Source: JAQBVV01 sp965249205 (lineage in GTDB: Bacteria > Acidobacteriota > Vicinamibacteria > Vicinamibacterales > UBA2999). From it: a DNA stretch of 64,000 nt. The translations under genes were made by a program, and so were the position numbers. The notes under the pieces are model-generated. The model was not told the DNA's origin, searched no databases, and was given only the letters and a program-made list of their open reading frames with translations. Positions 42,136 through 50,700 of the stretch are shown here, in pieces; the stretch's first letter is position 1; each line of letters starts with the position of its first letter. Where the stretch lies: NCBI GenBank assembly GCA_965249205.1, contig CBDFLL010000006.1, forward strand, positions 248,001-312,000, given 5' to 3'.

Positions 42136-42597
42136 TCAGTGCGGAAGACGGGACCGGAGAAGCCCGTAGGTCCACGCGCCGGCCATGCCAATGGCGAGCG
42201 CGACGATCATCACGCTAACCCCGTTACCAATCAGCGCGTACATCGGCCCCGGGCATGCGCCCACGAGCGCCCACCCGAGCCCGAACGCGACGCCACCGAG
42301 CAGGTGGTTACGTCGCACGGGTCCCATGACCTTCGTCGGGAGGTCGATGGGCTCGCCGTGGAACGAGCGAATACCGAGCGCCTTGATCGCGAACAGCGAT
42401 AGCGCCGCCGTGCCCACCGCCAGGCCGATGATTCCGTACATGTGAAAGCTCTGGAAGCGGAACATCTCCTGGATGCGGAACCAGGAGATCACCTCCGCCT
42501 TCGAGAGCATGATGCCGAAGAGCGCGCCGACCACGAGGTACGGGAACAGGCGTTCTTGCGCCGTCGCTGCCTCCATGGTCTGGTTGTCGGGGCTCAT
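42136..42597 (-). CDS. YeeE/YedE-family transporter, second half protein
   Basis: About 153 residues from ATG 42597. Hydrophobic helices with FGLGWALVGACPGPMYALIG contain the conserved CPG. YeeE/YedE proteins import thiosulfate; in many bacteria the function is split over two adjacent ~150-190-residue genes, as here. Start chosen after the TGA-spaced upstream gene end. Probably works with the next gene upstream. Confidence 0.8.
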   Translation of the reverse strand: MSPDNQTMEAATAQERLFPYLVVGALFGIMLSKAEVISWFRIQEMFRFQSFHMYGIIGLAVGTAALSLFAIKALGIRSFHGEPIDLPTKVMGPVRRNHLLGGVAFGLGWALVGACPGPMYALIGNGVSVMIVALAIGMAGAWTYGLLRSRLPH

Positions 42598-42608
42598 TCG
42601 TTTCTCTC

Positions 42609-43172
42609 TCACAGCAGGAGCGGCAGGATGAAGTGCGTGGAACACAGGCCGCCAATGAAGAAGCCGATCACGGCCACCAACGACGCGAGCTGCAGCTCAG
42701 CCAGCCCCGTGATCGCGTGTCCGGATGTACAGCCTCCGGCATAACGAGCCCCGAATCCCACGAGGAACGAACCGCCGACGATCATGGCCAGCCCGGGGAG
42801 CGTGAGCAGGCCCGACCAGCTGAAGATGTCCCTGGGCACGAGGCCGGAGAGGTCGGCGAGACCCAGGGCGGTGAGGTCGGCCCGTGTGGCGCCAGAGATC
42901 CCGATGTAGCTAGCCGGGTCCGCGAAGGCAGTCGCCGCCACGACACCCCCAACGAGCACGCCGAGCACGAACACAAAGAGCCACGTGCCTTCTCGCCGCC
43001 AGTCGTAGGTGAAATACTCCAGGCCGCAGGGAACCGTCGCCGCGCAGGCGTGTTGCAGACTCGTCGAAATCCCGAATCGCTTGCGCCCGACGAGCAGCAG
43101 AAGCGGCACAATCAGGCCGATCAAGGGTCCGGCGACGTACCAGGGCCATGGATTGGAGATGAGGTCTCGCAT
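42609..43172 (-). CDS. YeeE/YedE-family transporter, first half protein
   Basis: 187 residues with five to six membrane helices. The conserved GARYAGGCTSGHAITGLAEL holds the Cys that guides sulfur substrates through the pore; FGISTSLQHACAATVP is also typical. It is the upstream gene of the pair with 11 bp to the partner. No sulfurtransferase or SoxR regulator is adjacent. Confidence 0.82.
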   Translation of the reverse strand: MRDLISNPWPWYVAGPLIGLIVPLLLLVGRKRFGISTSLQHACAATVPCGLEYFTYDWRREGTWLFVFVLGVLVGGVVAATAFADPASYIGISGATRADLTALGLADLSGLVPRDIFSWSGLLTLPGLAMIVGGSFLVGFGARYAGGCTSGHAITGLAELQLASLVAVIGFFIGGLCSTHFILPLLL

Positions 43173-43322
43173 AGGTCAGTGTAATGGCTCCGTCGCTCAC
43201 TCATTCAGTGCGTTGCCACGAGCGTATACCCTCCGATCGCCCGCCCGCAATATTGCGACACAAACCGACCGTTCATCCGCGCGCTCATGGGCGGGTCCTG
43301 ATGTGTGTGACACTTGGGAGAT

Positions 43323-43619
43323 ATGTCCACACGTTCTGTTCCCACTACCGACTTCGGGTCGCTCGGACTCGCCCCGCCCCTGGTCGCGACGTTGACGGCA
43401 CTCGGCTACGAAGAAGCGACACCGGTTCAGCGCGAAGCGATCCCCCTGATGTTGTCGGGTCGGGATTTGCTCGCCCAGGCCGCGACCGGCACGGGCAAGA
43501 CCGCGGCGTTTGCGCTCCCCATGATCCACCGGCTACTCGAGGAGGCAGGAGGACGTCGTTTCACGCGGGGTCTCGTCCTCGTCCCCACCCGCGAGCGTGA
43601 CCGCGACAGTGGGCGTTAG
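43323..43619 (+). pseudogene. DEAD-box RNA helicase, truncated after motif Ia
   Basis: The first ~90 residues are canonical: FGSLGLAPPLVATLTALGYE, the Q motif ATPVQREAIPLM, Walker A AQAATGTGKTAAFALP and GLVLVPTRE of motif Ia. The remaining ~350 residues (DEAD, SAT and the helicase C domain) are missing: at 43594 the sequence switches to the start of the next gene. A deletion joined the two genes. It is not expected to be active. Confidence 0.8.
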
Positions 43620-45990
43620 CAGCCCGCGGGTCCTCGCGCTTGGCGTCGCGCTGTGCGTGATTGCCACACCGTCCAGGGCCCAGCAGCCGACTGGGCCGCT
43701 GACGTCCACGCTCGACCTACGCGCCCTGCAGGACCTCCCCTCGGCCAACAACCTTTTTTCGTTGCTGGAGACCGCGCAGCCGGAGGTCGTAAGCGATCGC
43801 TTCTCCGGTAGCGTCAATCTTGCGGAGCCGGCGCGGCTCGGTGTGTTTCTAACGTCATGGACTCAGACCACGTTTCTGATGGATGGAGTCGACATCACGA
43901 GCGCCAAACACGGCGGTCCATTGTTTGTGCCACAGGTGCTCCCATGGCAGCGTGTCGAGGTGACCTCCGGCGCATTCCCCGTCGACGTGACCGGCCCCGG
44001 GTTGCTGATTGCGCTTGACCCGCGGCGGCCGCCGGACCAGTGGGAAGCGAGCGGCTCTGGTGCGGGGTCTGGGGCACGGTTTGTCGGGACGAGTGGACGG
44101 CTCGCGCCGCCGATCGCCCGTCCGTCCGGAACGGGATATGCGACCGCGACTGTGGGTGGGCCAATCGCCGGAGGACGGGCGGGTGTGCTCGTGTCGGCAT
44201 CAACGATGCGCTCTTCGCAGTTCGACAGAGGCAACGCGTCTGCCTCGGATCAGGCGGCCGATTCAGTGTTTGCGCATCTCATTGCCTCGCCCACTGCCGT
44301 CGATGAGGTGCGCACGATTGGGTTCAGGCAAGTGACACGCTATCCAAGCGCTCACGGCGTGCCGGCTGCGGTTGACGGCTCCGGTCGCCGCGAGGCATCG
44401 ACCCACGTGCAGTCGACCTGGGAGCGGAAGTCGTTGGCAGGCGTTGGGTGGAAAGTGTTCGGTGCGGTGACGGATCGCGCGTGGGATCTCCGTGCCGGCA
44501 CACCGGGGCTTCGGGTGATCGAGCGGCTGGCGGATGGTCCCCCGACGCCACGGGGTGCCCCAGGCAGCGGGCATGAACGGCGCTGGTCCGCTGGATGGCG
44601 CGCCACCGGTGTTGTGGAGCGACTCGCTGGTGCCCGGCATGAGCTTCGCGTGGGAGCGGACCTGAACGGCGCGTCGTCCCGAACCGATGCGGCGCCAGCG
44701 GCGATTGTCGGTGAGCGCGTGGGAGGTGTGCCTGCTCGGCTGTGGCGCTACTCGTCCAGTGGCGACACACGGCGGACCAGACTAGGGTTGTCGGCTTTTG
44801 TGTCCGACACCGTTCAGCTGTGGGACGCGCTCACGTTGCAGGGCGGGTTGCGTGTGGACCGCGTGACGGGCACCGCGCACGGTGCTCCTCAGGGCATTAC
44901 CTGGACGAGCGTGCTTCCACGTTTCTCAGCCCGCTGGCAATTTGGGTGGGCTGCGCTGTACGCCGCTGAGACACGAACGGCAGACGCGCTGCTCACCGAC
45001 GTGCTCGCCTACGGAGATCCCGCGGCGGCGGTGGCGGACGTGTATCGCTGGGACGGCAATCGCGAAGGGCCTCTTGTTGCGCGCGTGGGTCCGGGTGCCG
45101 GCGTGGACGGCGGACTGACTACCGTCGCTCCAGGGATCGAACGCCCCGTCACCAGGGAGTTCGTTGTCGGGATCGAGGTAACGCCGCCTCGTTTCGTGCG
45201 TACGCGCTTCACCGCTATTTCCAGGCGGCGATCGCACCAGGTGGCGCTGCACAATCTGGGCGTTCCAGTGTCGAGTTATGACGTCTTTCATGTCCCGGAC
45301 CCTGGTCCGGTCCGCAACGACCCTGTCGACGATCAGCTGTTGCCCATCTACAATCGCGCGCCGGACACGTTCGGCCTCGACCGCTACGAGCTGTCGAATT
45401 CTGATCAGCCGGCGACGTTTCACGGTGTGACGGTGATCTTCGACCGAGCGAGTCCACGGGTGTACCTGGCCGCCGCCGCTGCGATGGGCTGGACCGACGC
45501 GGCCGCCGGCAATCGCGGCTACGGGCCCGCAGAGAACGATGCCGGGATCGTCGGCGAACTGCTCACCGACCCCAATGCCACGACGCATGCCCGCGGAAAC
45601 GTGTTCGCCGACCGCCAATACGATTTCCGGGTCGCCACGGCGTATAGGCTTCCGCACGACGTGTCGTTCGGTGTGGTGGCGCGATACCAGGATGGGCAGC
45701 CCTTCTCACGGATGGTCCTGGCTCCCGATCTGAACCAGGGCGCCGACGCCATTCGGGCGTTTCGGAGCGGCAAATCGCGCTTCACGTTCACGGGCACACT
45801 GGACATTCGCGTGCAGAAAGGGATCGCCCTGCCAGGGGGCGGACGCGCCGCGCTCGTGATCGACGGCTACAACGTGATCAACATGGACAAGGAAGTCGAA
45901 GAGTGGGTCCTCACCGGACCCGACTACCGGTCGCCGACGCTGGCCCAGCCGCCACGCGCGGTGCACATCGGGTTGCGCCTGTCGTTCTAG
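43597..45990 (+). CDS. TonB-dependent receptor-like outer-membrane protein
   Basis: 797 residues from GTG 43597, with signal peptide LALGVALCVIATPSRAQQ. Plug-like sequence follows (LRALQDLPSANNLFSLLETA, TQTTFLMDGVDITSAKHGGP), then alternating beta strands to a terminal aromatic (VHIGLRLSF), the outer-membrane insertion signature. The N-terminal carboxypeptidase-regulatory-like domain usually preceding the plug in Acidobacteria is absent, possibly lost with the helicase deletion. An IS5-type element has inserted at its stop codon (CTAG) without changing the protein. Confidence 0.72.
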   Translation: MTATVGVSSPRVLALGVALCVIATPSRAQQPTGPLTSTLDLRALQDLPSANNLFSLLETAQPEVVSDRFSGSVNLAEPARLGVFLTSWTQTTFLMDGVDITSAKHGGPLFVPQVLPWQRVEVTSGAFPVDVTGPGLLIALDPRRPPDQWEASGSGAGSGARFVGTSGRLAPPIARPSGTGYATATVGGPIAGGRAGVLVSASTMRSSQFDRGNASASDQAADSVFAHLIASPTAVDEVRTIGFRQVTRYPSAHGVPAAVDGSGRREASTHVQSTWERKSLAGVGWKVFGAVTDRAWDLRAGTPGLRVIERLADGPPTPRGAPGSGHERRWSAGWRATGVVERLAGARHELRVGADLNGASSRTDAAPAAIVGERVGGVPARLWRYSSSGDTRRTRLGLSAFVSDTVQLWDALTLQGGLRVDRVTGTAHGAPQGITWTSVLPRFSARWQFGWAALYAAETRTADALLTDVLAYGDPAAAVADVYRWDGNREGPLVARVGPGAGVDGGLTTVAPGIERPVTREFVVGIEVTPPRFVRTRFTAISRRRSHQVALHNLGVPVSSYDVFHVPDPGPVRNDPVDDQLLPIYNRAPDTFGLDRYELSNSDQPATFHGVTVIFDRASPRVYLAAAAAMGWTDAAAGNRGYGPAENDAGIVGELLTDPNATTHARGNVFADRQYDFRVATAYRLPHDVSFGVVARYQDGQPFSRMVLAPDLNQGADAIRAFRSGKSRFTFTGTLDIRVQKGIALPGGGRAALVIDGYNVINMDKEVEEWVLTGPDYRSPTLAQPPRAVHIGLRLSF

Positions 45991-47285
45991 CAGGCTGCTG
46001 AAAAACTCCGTGAAATGGGATCGACAGATCGATCCCGGCGTACTACCATGCTCCCAACACCGCTGAAGGGAGCCCCATCATGCGCGGACACGATGAGCAA
46101 AGCACTCACATGTTCAGCTACCTGTCGCCGGAACAGCGCGTGCCAGCCGACCATCCGCTCCGCGCGGTTCGCGCGCTGACGGACGAAGCGCTGAGAACGA
46201 TGTCGCGCAGGTTCGCCGGCCTGTACGCCAACACAGGGCGTCCGTCGATCCCGCCGGAACAGCTGCTGCGCGCGTTGTTGCTGCAGGTGCTCTACACGGT
46301 GCGGAGCGAGCGGCTGCTGATGGAAGAGCTCAATTACAACCTGCTGTTCCGCTGGTTCGTGGGCTTGAATTTGGACGACCCGGTTTGGCATCCCACCACG
46401 TTTACCAAGAATCGCGACCGGCTGCTGGCGGGCGATCTCGCGGCCGCCTTCTTTGATGCGGTGCAGGCCCACGCGCGGGCGGCCGGGCTGCTCTCGGACG
46501 AACACTTCACTGTGGATGGGACCCAATTGGAAGCGTGGGCCAGCCTGAAGAGCTTTCGGTGCCGGGACGCGGCGGAGAGCGACCCGCCCGATGACCCCGG
46601 GAATCCCACGGTCAACTTCCACGGGGAGCGGCGGCGCAACGACACGCACCAGTCGACGACCGATCCGGAGGCGATGCTGCCTCGGAAGGGCCAGGGGAAG
46701 GAAGCCAAGCTGGCGTATCTGGGCCACGTGCTGCTGGACAAGCGACAGGGACTTGTCGCCAACGTCTGCGCGACTCACGCGACGGGGACCGCCGAACGCG
46801 AGGCAGCGGCGCTGTTGCTGGAGGCCAGCGCGCCGCCGGGCAGCACGGTCGGGGCGGACAAGGGCTACGATGTGGCAAGCTTTGTGGCCGCTGTCCGTAT
46901 CCGGGCCGTCACGCCCCACGTTGCTCAGAAGGTCCGCTGGAGTGCGATCGATGGCCGGACCACGCGGCATGCGGGCTATCACGTCAGTCAGCGGAAACGG
47001 AAACTCGTAGAACAGGTCTTTGGCTGGATGAAGACCGTCGGCGGCTTGCGCAAACTCCGGCATCGCGGTGTCGCCCTCGTGGATTGGCAGCTTACCTTCG
47101 CCGCCACGGTCTATAACTTGGTCCGGCTGCGGAATCTGGAGGCGAGGTGTCCCTGATCACCGGCCGCGCGTGTCGCCGGCCCCTTGATCGGGGCCAGCGC
47201 ACAGCCGTGCGCACCGTTGTCGGTCGGTGGTGACTCGCATGATCCTTAGAAAACGGCCCGATCACCCGGGTTCTTCAGCAGCCTG
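45991..47285 (+). mobile_element. Complete IS5-family insertion sequence
   Basis: 1,295 bp. Left end CAGGCTGCTGAAAAAC and right end GTTCTTCAGCAGCCTG are 16-bp inverted repeats with one mismatch. CTAG directly flanks both ends (45987-45990 and 47286-47289), matching the 4-bp YTAR duplication of the IS5 subgroup. It contains one intact transposase gene. Confidence 0.85.
46080..47156 (+). CDS. IS5-family DDE transposase
   Basis: 358 residues, intact. Typical start MFSYLSPEQRVPADHPLRAV, then LLFRWFVGLNLDDPVWHPTT, first Asp in FTVDGTQLEAWASL, second in TVGADKGYDVASF, Glu in KLVEQVFGWMKTVGGLRKLR, and FAATVYNLVRLRNL at the end. All catalytic positions are present, so the element could be active. 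Confidence 0.9.
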   Translation: MRGHDEQSTHMFSYLSPEQRVPADHPLRAVRALTDEALRTMSRRFAGLYANTGRPSIPPEQLLRALLLQVLYTVRSERLLMEELNYNLLFRWFVGLNLDDPVWHPTTFTKNRDRLLAGDLAAAFFDAVQAHARAAGLLSDEHFTVDGTQLEAWASLKSFRCRDAAESDPPDDPGNPTVNFHGERRRNDTHQSTTDPEAMLPRKGQGKEAKLAYLGHVLLDKRQGLVANVCATHATGTAEREAAALLLEASAPPGSTVGADKGYDVASFVAAVRIRAVTPHVAQKVRWSAIDGRTTRHAGYHVSQRKRKLVEQVFGWMKTVGGLRKLRHRGVALVDWQLTFAATVYNLVRLRNLEARCP

Positions 47286-47422
47286 CTAGAGACGCACAAG
47301 CATTCGGGCTCGCGCATGTTGCCTATCTAAGGGCAACAGGCGGCCCGCGCGACGCGAACGACGCGTGGCACTATTGCCGGCGAGCGAACTGGTAGAGGAC
47401 AGACGGAAAGGCGCGACACGCG

Positions 47423-47507
47423 GCATAACATCGAAATGGAGCTGACGCTTCGGCTGGTCCCTGCAAACATGTCGTCGCCTCGCGCAGCTCATCTAGAACG
47501 TTAGACG
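47423..47507 (+). other. attC-like site 1 (start of cassette array)
   Basis: GGCATAAC at the left and GTTAGAC (47500-47506) at the right form the R''/R' pair. Internal ATGGAGCTGACGC is complementary to GCGCAGCTCAT with one unpaired base, as in folded attC. It ends 16 bp before the next start codon. Confidence 0.7.
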
Positions 47508-47522
47508 AACATAACTCAAACC

Positions 47523-48152
47523 ATGGCGATTTGGGACTTGATTCCGGACCCGGACGCGCTGCTGGCTCTTGAGCCGGAGGAGCTTGCCGGTGTCGTGCTT
47601 CAGCACCTGGCGTCGCAGGGCCCTCGGGCGTCGGATCTCAATCGATACAACTTCGGCCTGGAGCACACGGTCAAGGGATATCCCAGAGAAAAACAGGATG
47701 CGGCGAGTAGGGCCTTGATGGAGGCGTGGGTCTGGCTCGAACGTGAAGGTCTACTAGCACCGCGTCCGGGCGACTCGGGTGACTGGGTATTCATAACCAG
47801 GCGCGGTGAGCGCGTCGCAACCCCTGAGAAGCTAAAGGCATACGGGCAAGCGAATCTCCTTCCGAAACAGTTGCTTCATCCGACGATTGCTCAGAAAGTC
47901 TGGGCCTCGTTCCTGCGCGGCGACTACGACACGGCCGTCTTCCAGAGCTTCAAGGAGATAGAGGTCCGTGTACGTCAACTCGGACGATTTGGCGCGACTG
48001 ACGTCGGCGTGGATCTGATGCGAAAGGCCTTCAAGCCCGATGAGGGTCCTCTGACGGACACAGCTTCGCCACGCGCCGAACAGGAGGCCTTGATGCATCT
48101 CATGGCCGGAGCGGTGGGATCCTACAAGAATCCAACTTGCTCTCATCCATGA
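47523..48152 (+). CDS. TIGR02391-family protein, C-terminus replaced
   Basis: 209 residues. The Ymh-type domain is clear: FQSFKEIEVRVRQLGRF, DVGVDLMRKAFKPDEGPLTD and EQEALMHLMAGAVGSYKNP. Family members continue with (P)xSHRxV and about 35 more residues. Here the frame exits after KNP into TCSHP-stop because another gene's sequence begins at about 48133. Function of the family is unknown; it is often found in cassettes and defence regions. It is probably non-functional or altered. Confidence 0.7.
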   Translation: MAIWDLIPDPDALLALEPEELAGVVLQHLASQGPRASDLNRYNFGLEHTVKGYPREKQDAASRALMEAWVWLEREGLLAPRPGDSGDWVFITRRGERVATPEKLKAYGQANLLPKQLLHPTIAQKVWASFLRGDYDTAVFQSFKEIEVRVRQLGRFGATDVGVDLMRKAFKPDEGPLTDTASPRAEQEALMHLMAGAVGSYKNPTCSHP

Positions 48153-48525
48153 CCTCGGCGAAATGACAGCAGGCGACACGTTCCTCTACGCGACCGATCG
48201 CATTGAGAGCTCGGACAGGGAAAGACAGGGCATCTCAAGAATCGCAGACACGTACGGAGAAGTGCTGCCAGGTCTCGCATCTCTTTGGGAAGAGCAAGAG
48301 AGCGGTGCGACTCCAGAGGCGCGCTTGCTGAAGATTGCTGATCGCCTTCTGCCCTTCCTTCACAACATTTCAAGCGAGGGAAAGACGTGGAGGGAGCACC
48401 GTATCGCGAAGAGTCAGGTCCTGAATGCACATGCATTCATCGAGGGGGACGCGCCGGAACTCTTCAAGTGGATGAAGGACGAAGTCGACAACGCGGTTCA
48501 GAAGGGCTGGCTAAGTGACTCTTGA
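48136..48525 (+). pseudogene. HD-domain hydrolase (YfbR-like), N-terminus missing
   Basis: The reading frame enters at LALIHDLGEMTAGDTFLYAT, where HD is the metal-binding pair of HD phosphohydrolases, and continues with LLKIADRLLPFLHNISSEGK, WREHRIAKSQVLN. The first half with the upstream His is absent because the TIGR02391 gene occupies its place. An ATG at 48163 could start a 120-residue product lacking the HD pair. Confidence 0.65.
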
Positions 48526-48635
48526 CGCATGGATGCAGTGTGACGGTCGCGCTGCTTGCATCGACGAACACCGTGCCCGGAGCTGGTCCAGGACGCTAGA
48601 CAGACGATTTCCGTCGAACTGACGGCACAGAGGAT

Positions 48636-49136
48636 ATGGGGATGTCCACGTATCTGCGGCGATTGCGAAGCGCGATGGGCTCTCAGTTGCTGGTCCTTCC
48701 GTCTGTCACTGGCATCGTGTACGACGCTGGCGGGGGCATCTTGCTCGTACGCCAACGGGACGTCGACCTCTGGAGCACGCCTGGAGGCTCGCTCGAGCCG
48801 GACGAAACTCCGGCCGACGGCGTCGTGCGTGAGGTCTGGGAAGAAACCGGTTTCTACACCGAACCGCTGCGGATTCTTGCCGTCTATGGCGGTGCTGATT
48901 ACACCGTCGAATATCCCAATGGGGACCAGGCTGGCTACGTCACGACGGTATTCGAATGTGCAGTCCGAAGCGGCACGCTGCGCAGGGCATCGGAAGAGGT
49001 CAGCGACGCGGCATTTGTCACCGCTACGGAGCTGTCGCTGTACTCGCTCACGCCTTGGGCTCAACGGATCGTCCCGCCGCTGTACCAGCGTTCTGTTCAC
49101 ACATACTTTGATGCCCCGACATGGCACCCGGACTGA
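48636..49136 (+). CDS. Nudix hydrolase
   Basis: 166 residues with a complete Nudix box, GGSLEPDETPADGVVREVWE then ETGF, matching GX5EX7REUXEEXGU. The domain starts VTGIVYDAGGGILLVRQRD. It hydrolyses nucleoside-diphosphate-linked compounds; exact substrate unknown. It is a stand-alone cassette gene, with a degenerate attC-like segment ending in GGACGCTAGAC about 33 bp before its start. Confidence 0.88.
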   Translation: MGMSTYLRRLRSAMGSQLLVLPSVTGIVYDAGGGILLVRQRDVDLWSTPGGSLEPDETPADGVVREVWEETGFYTEPLRILAVYGGADYTVEYPNGDQAGYVTTVFECAVRSGTLRRASEEVSDAAFVTATELSLYSLTPWAQRIVPPLYQRSVHTYFDAPTWHPD

Positions 49137-49171
49137 ACGGGCTGGTTGGTCGAAGGCTGTCTAACCAGTAA

Positions 49172-49963
49172 ATGGAGGCGAACGCGCGTCCGGAGATATC
49201 ATCCTCGGCCCAGCTCGTCTTCGATGAGATCGCCGACGATTACGATCGCGCCAGACCGGGCTATCCTGACGCGCTCATCGACGACATGCTCGCCTTCGCC
49301 GCTGCTGGCTCGGAGTCGACGATCCTTGAAGTAGGTGTGGGCACGGGTCAACTCACGCGAGGTCTTGCAAGGCGCGGCCTCTCAGTGATTGGCCTCGAAC
49401 CGGGCGTCAGACTTGCAGCGCTTGCGCGAGCCAATCTTTCTGCGTTTCCACGAGTGAGCATCATTGGCGCGTCCTTCGAGTCCTGGTCGCGTGGAACGCA
49501 GTTGTTCGACCTCGTGGTTGCGGCACAATCGTTCCATTGGGTCGATCTCGGGACCGGCCTGGAAAAGGCCTCCACTGCTTTGAGGCCAGGCGGAGTCTTT
49601 GCGATTTGTGCCAATATTCCTCGGCGCGGCCAGTCGGATCTCGACCGAGCGATTGATGTGTGTTACCAACGGCTAGCGCCTTCCCATCGGTCGACTGGGG
49701 CGACACAGCGCGGGCAACTTAAGCCGGCACTCTCGGCGTGCGGGTTCTTTGAAGTGCGTCCGGCCCGGCAGTACCGGTGGACTCATTCCTATTCGGGCGA
49801 TGAATACGTCGACCTGCTTCGCACCTATTCCGACCATCACCTGCTTCCTCCGACGGAACGGGCTGCATTGCTGGAGGGGATCCGAAAGGTGATTGAATCG
49901 CACGGCGGAAGCCTGGAACTCGGTTACGAGTCACGACTCGTCATTGGGAAACGCGCCGTCTAA
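49172..49963 (+). CDS. Class I SAM-dependent methyltransferase
   Basis: 263 residues. FDEIADDYDRARPGYPDALI is the usual opening; motif I is ILEVGVGTGQLTRGLARRG; VVAAQSFHWVDLGTGLEKAS and LRPGGVFAICANI follow. The family includes trans-aconitate and small-molecule methyltransferases; substrate unknown. The stop lies in GTCTAAC, followed by GACGTTTGCAGCCGTCGG, the left half of an attC-like site. Confidence 0.88.
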   Translation: MEANARPEISSSAQLVFDEIADDYDRARPGYPDALIDDMLAFAAAGSESTILEVGVGTGQLTRGLARRGLSVIGLEPGVRLAALARANLSAFPRVSIIGASFESWSRGTQLFDLVVAAQSFHWVDLGTGLEKASTALRPGGVFAICANIPRRGQSDLDRAIDVCYQRLAPSHRSTGATQRGQLKPALSACGFFEVRPARQYRWTHSYSGDEYVDLLRTYSDHHLLPPTERAALLEGIRKVIESHGGSLELGYESRLVIGKRAV

Positions 49964-50015
49964 CGACGTTTGCAGCCGTCGGCGGTCTGTTCGTGGTTTC
50001 GCGTATTCTGACGAC

Positions 50016-50462
50016 GTGAGCAAGAGTCTTCTGTATCGCTGGTTCGGCCTTCGGAAGGTTCCCACTGGGATGCGAGCGCGGCTGGTGAACGAAGGCATCG
50101 TCTTCGACGAGGAAGGCACAAGCTGTGCTTTGAGCTACCGGAAGTTTCGCGGGCCGCGCAATTACTCGGGGCGAGGCTGGGAAAGCGGTGCCGTCGGGAC
50201 GCTTGTGATCACGCATCGGACGTTCTACGTCCAGTTCCCGTACATGATTCTTTGCGATCGCCCGATCGAAGAAGCGGTTCGGCATCTCGAACTGGAACTC
50301 AAAGGTCCAGCAGAGCTAGCCATGAAGTTTGGCGTCGAAGAACTCTTCGAGCAGGCGACCGGACAGCTGACGTGCTACTGGCGCACCGAAAACGCCGCCC
50401 CGATCCTTTCCCATCTACGCAACCTGCGGGCGCTTCACGACAAAGCCGGGTCAGATAATTGA
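50016..50462 (+). CDS. Hypothetical protein, PH-like fold possible
   Basis: 148 residues from GTG 50016 (MSKSLLYRWFGLRKV). The segment MRARLVNEGIVFDEEGTSCA then GTLVITHRTFYVQFPYMILC has a strand pattern like bacterial PH domains, followed by helices (IEEAVRHLELELKGPAELAM, EELFEQATGQL). No catalytic motif. Cassette gene of unknown function. Confidence 0.6.
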   Translation: MSKSLLYRWFGLRKVPTGMRARLVNEGIVFDEEGTSCALSYRKFRGPRNYSGRGWESGAVGTLVITHRTFYVQFPYMILCDRPIEEAVRHLELELKGPAELAMKFGVEELFEQATGQLTCYWRTENAAPILSHLRNLRALHDKAGSDN

Positions 50463-50564
50463 GCTCCAACTGGAGCCATCGCGCCGACTGTCCTGTGTGA
50501 TCATTGTCACGGTGGCGCGCGGCTCAGCGCTGGCCGCTAGCCAGACAGAGCAAAGGAGAACTCT

Positions 50565-50678
50565 ATGGCCGGTGTGTCCCATCCCACTGATCCGATCCGG
50601 AGGAAAGCTGTGACGTTTCCCGGCCGTGGCCAAAGGGACGTCCTGCGGCTGTTGTCGCCGATGGGCCGCCGCGGGTGA
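50565..50678 (+). CDS. Very small cassette ORF (37 aa)
   Basis: AAAGGAG sits 7 nt before ATG. The peptide is MAGVSHPTDPIRRKAVTFPG, then RGQRDVLRLLSPMGRRG, rich in Arg. Its last codons and TGA run into an attC-like segment ending GACGCTAGG. Whether it is translated or is part of a cassette site with a chance frame cannot be told from sequence. Confidence 0.35.
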   Translation: MAGVSHPTDPIRRKAVTFPGRGQRDVLRLLSPMGRRG

Positions 50679-50700
50679 GCGCTGACGCTAGGTCGGCAAG

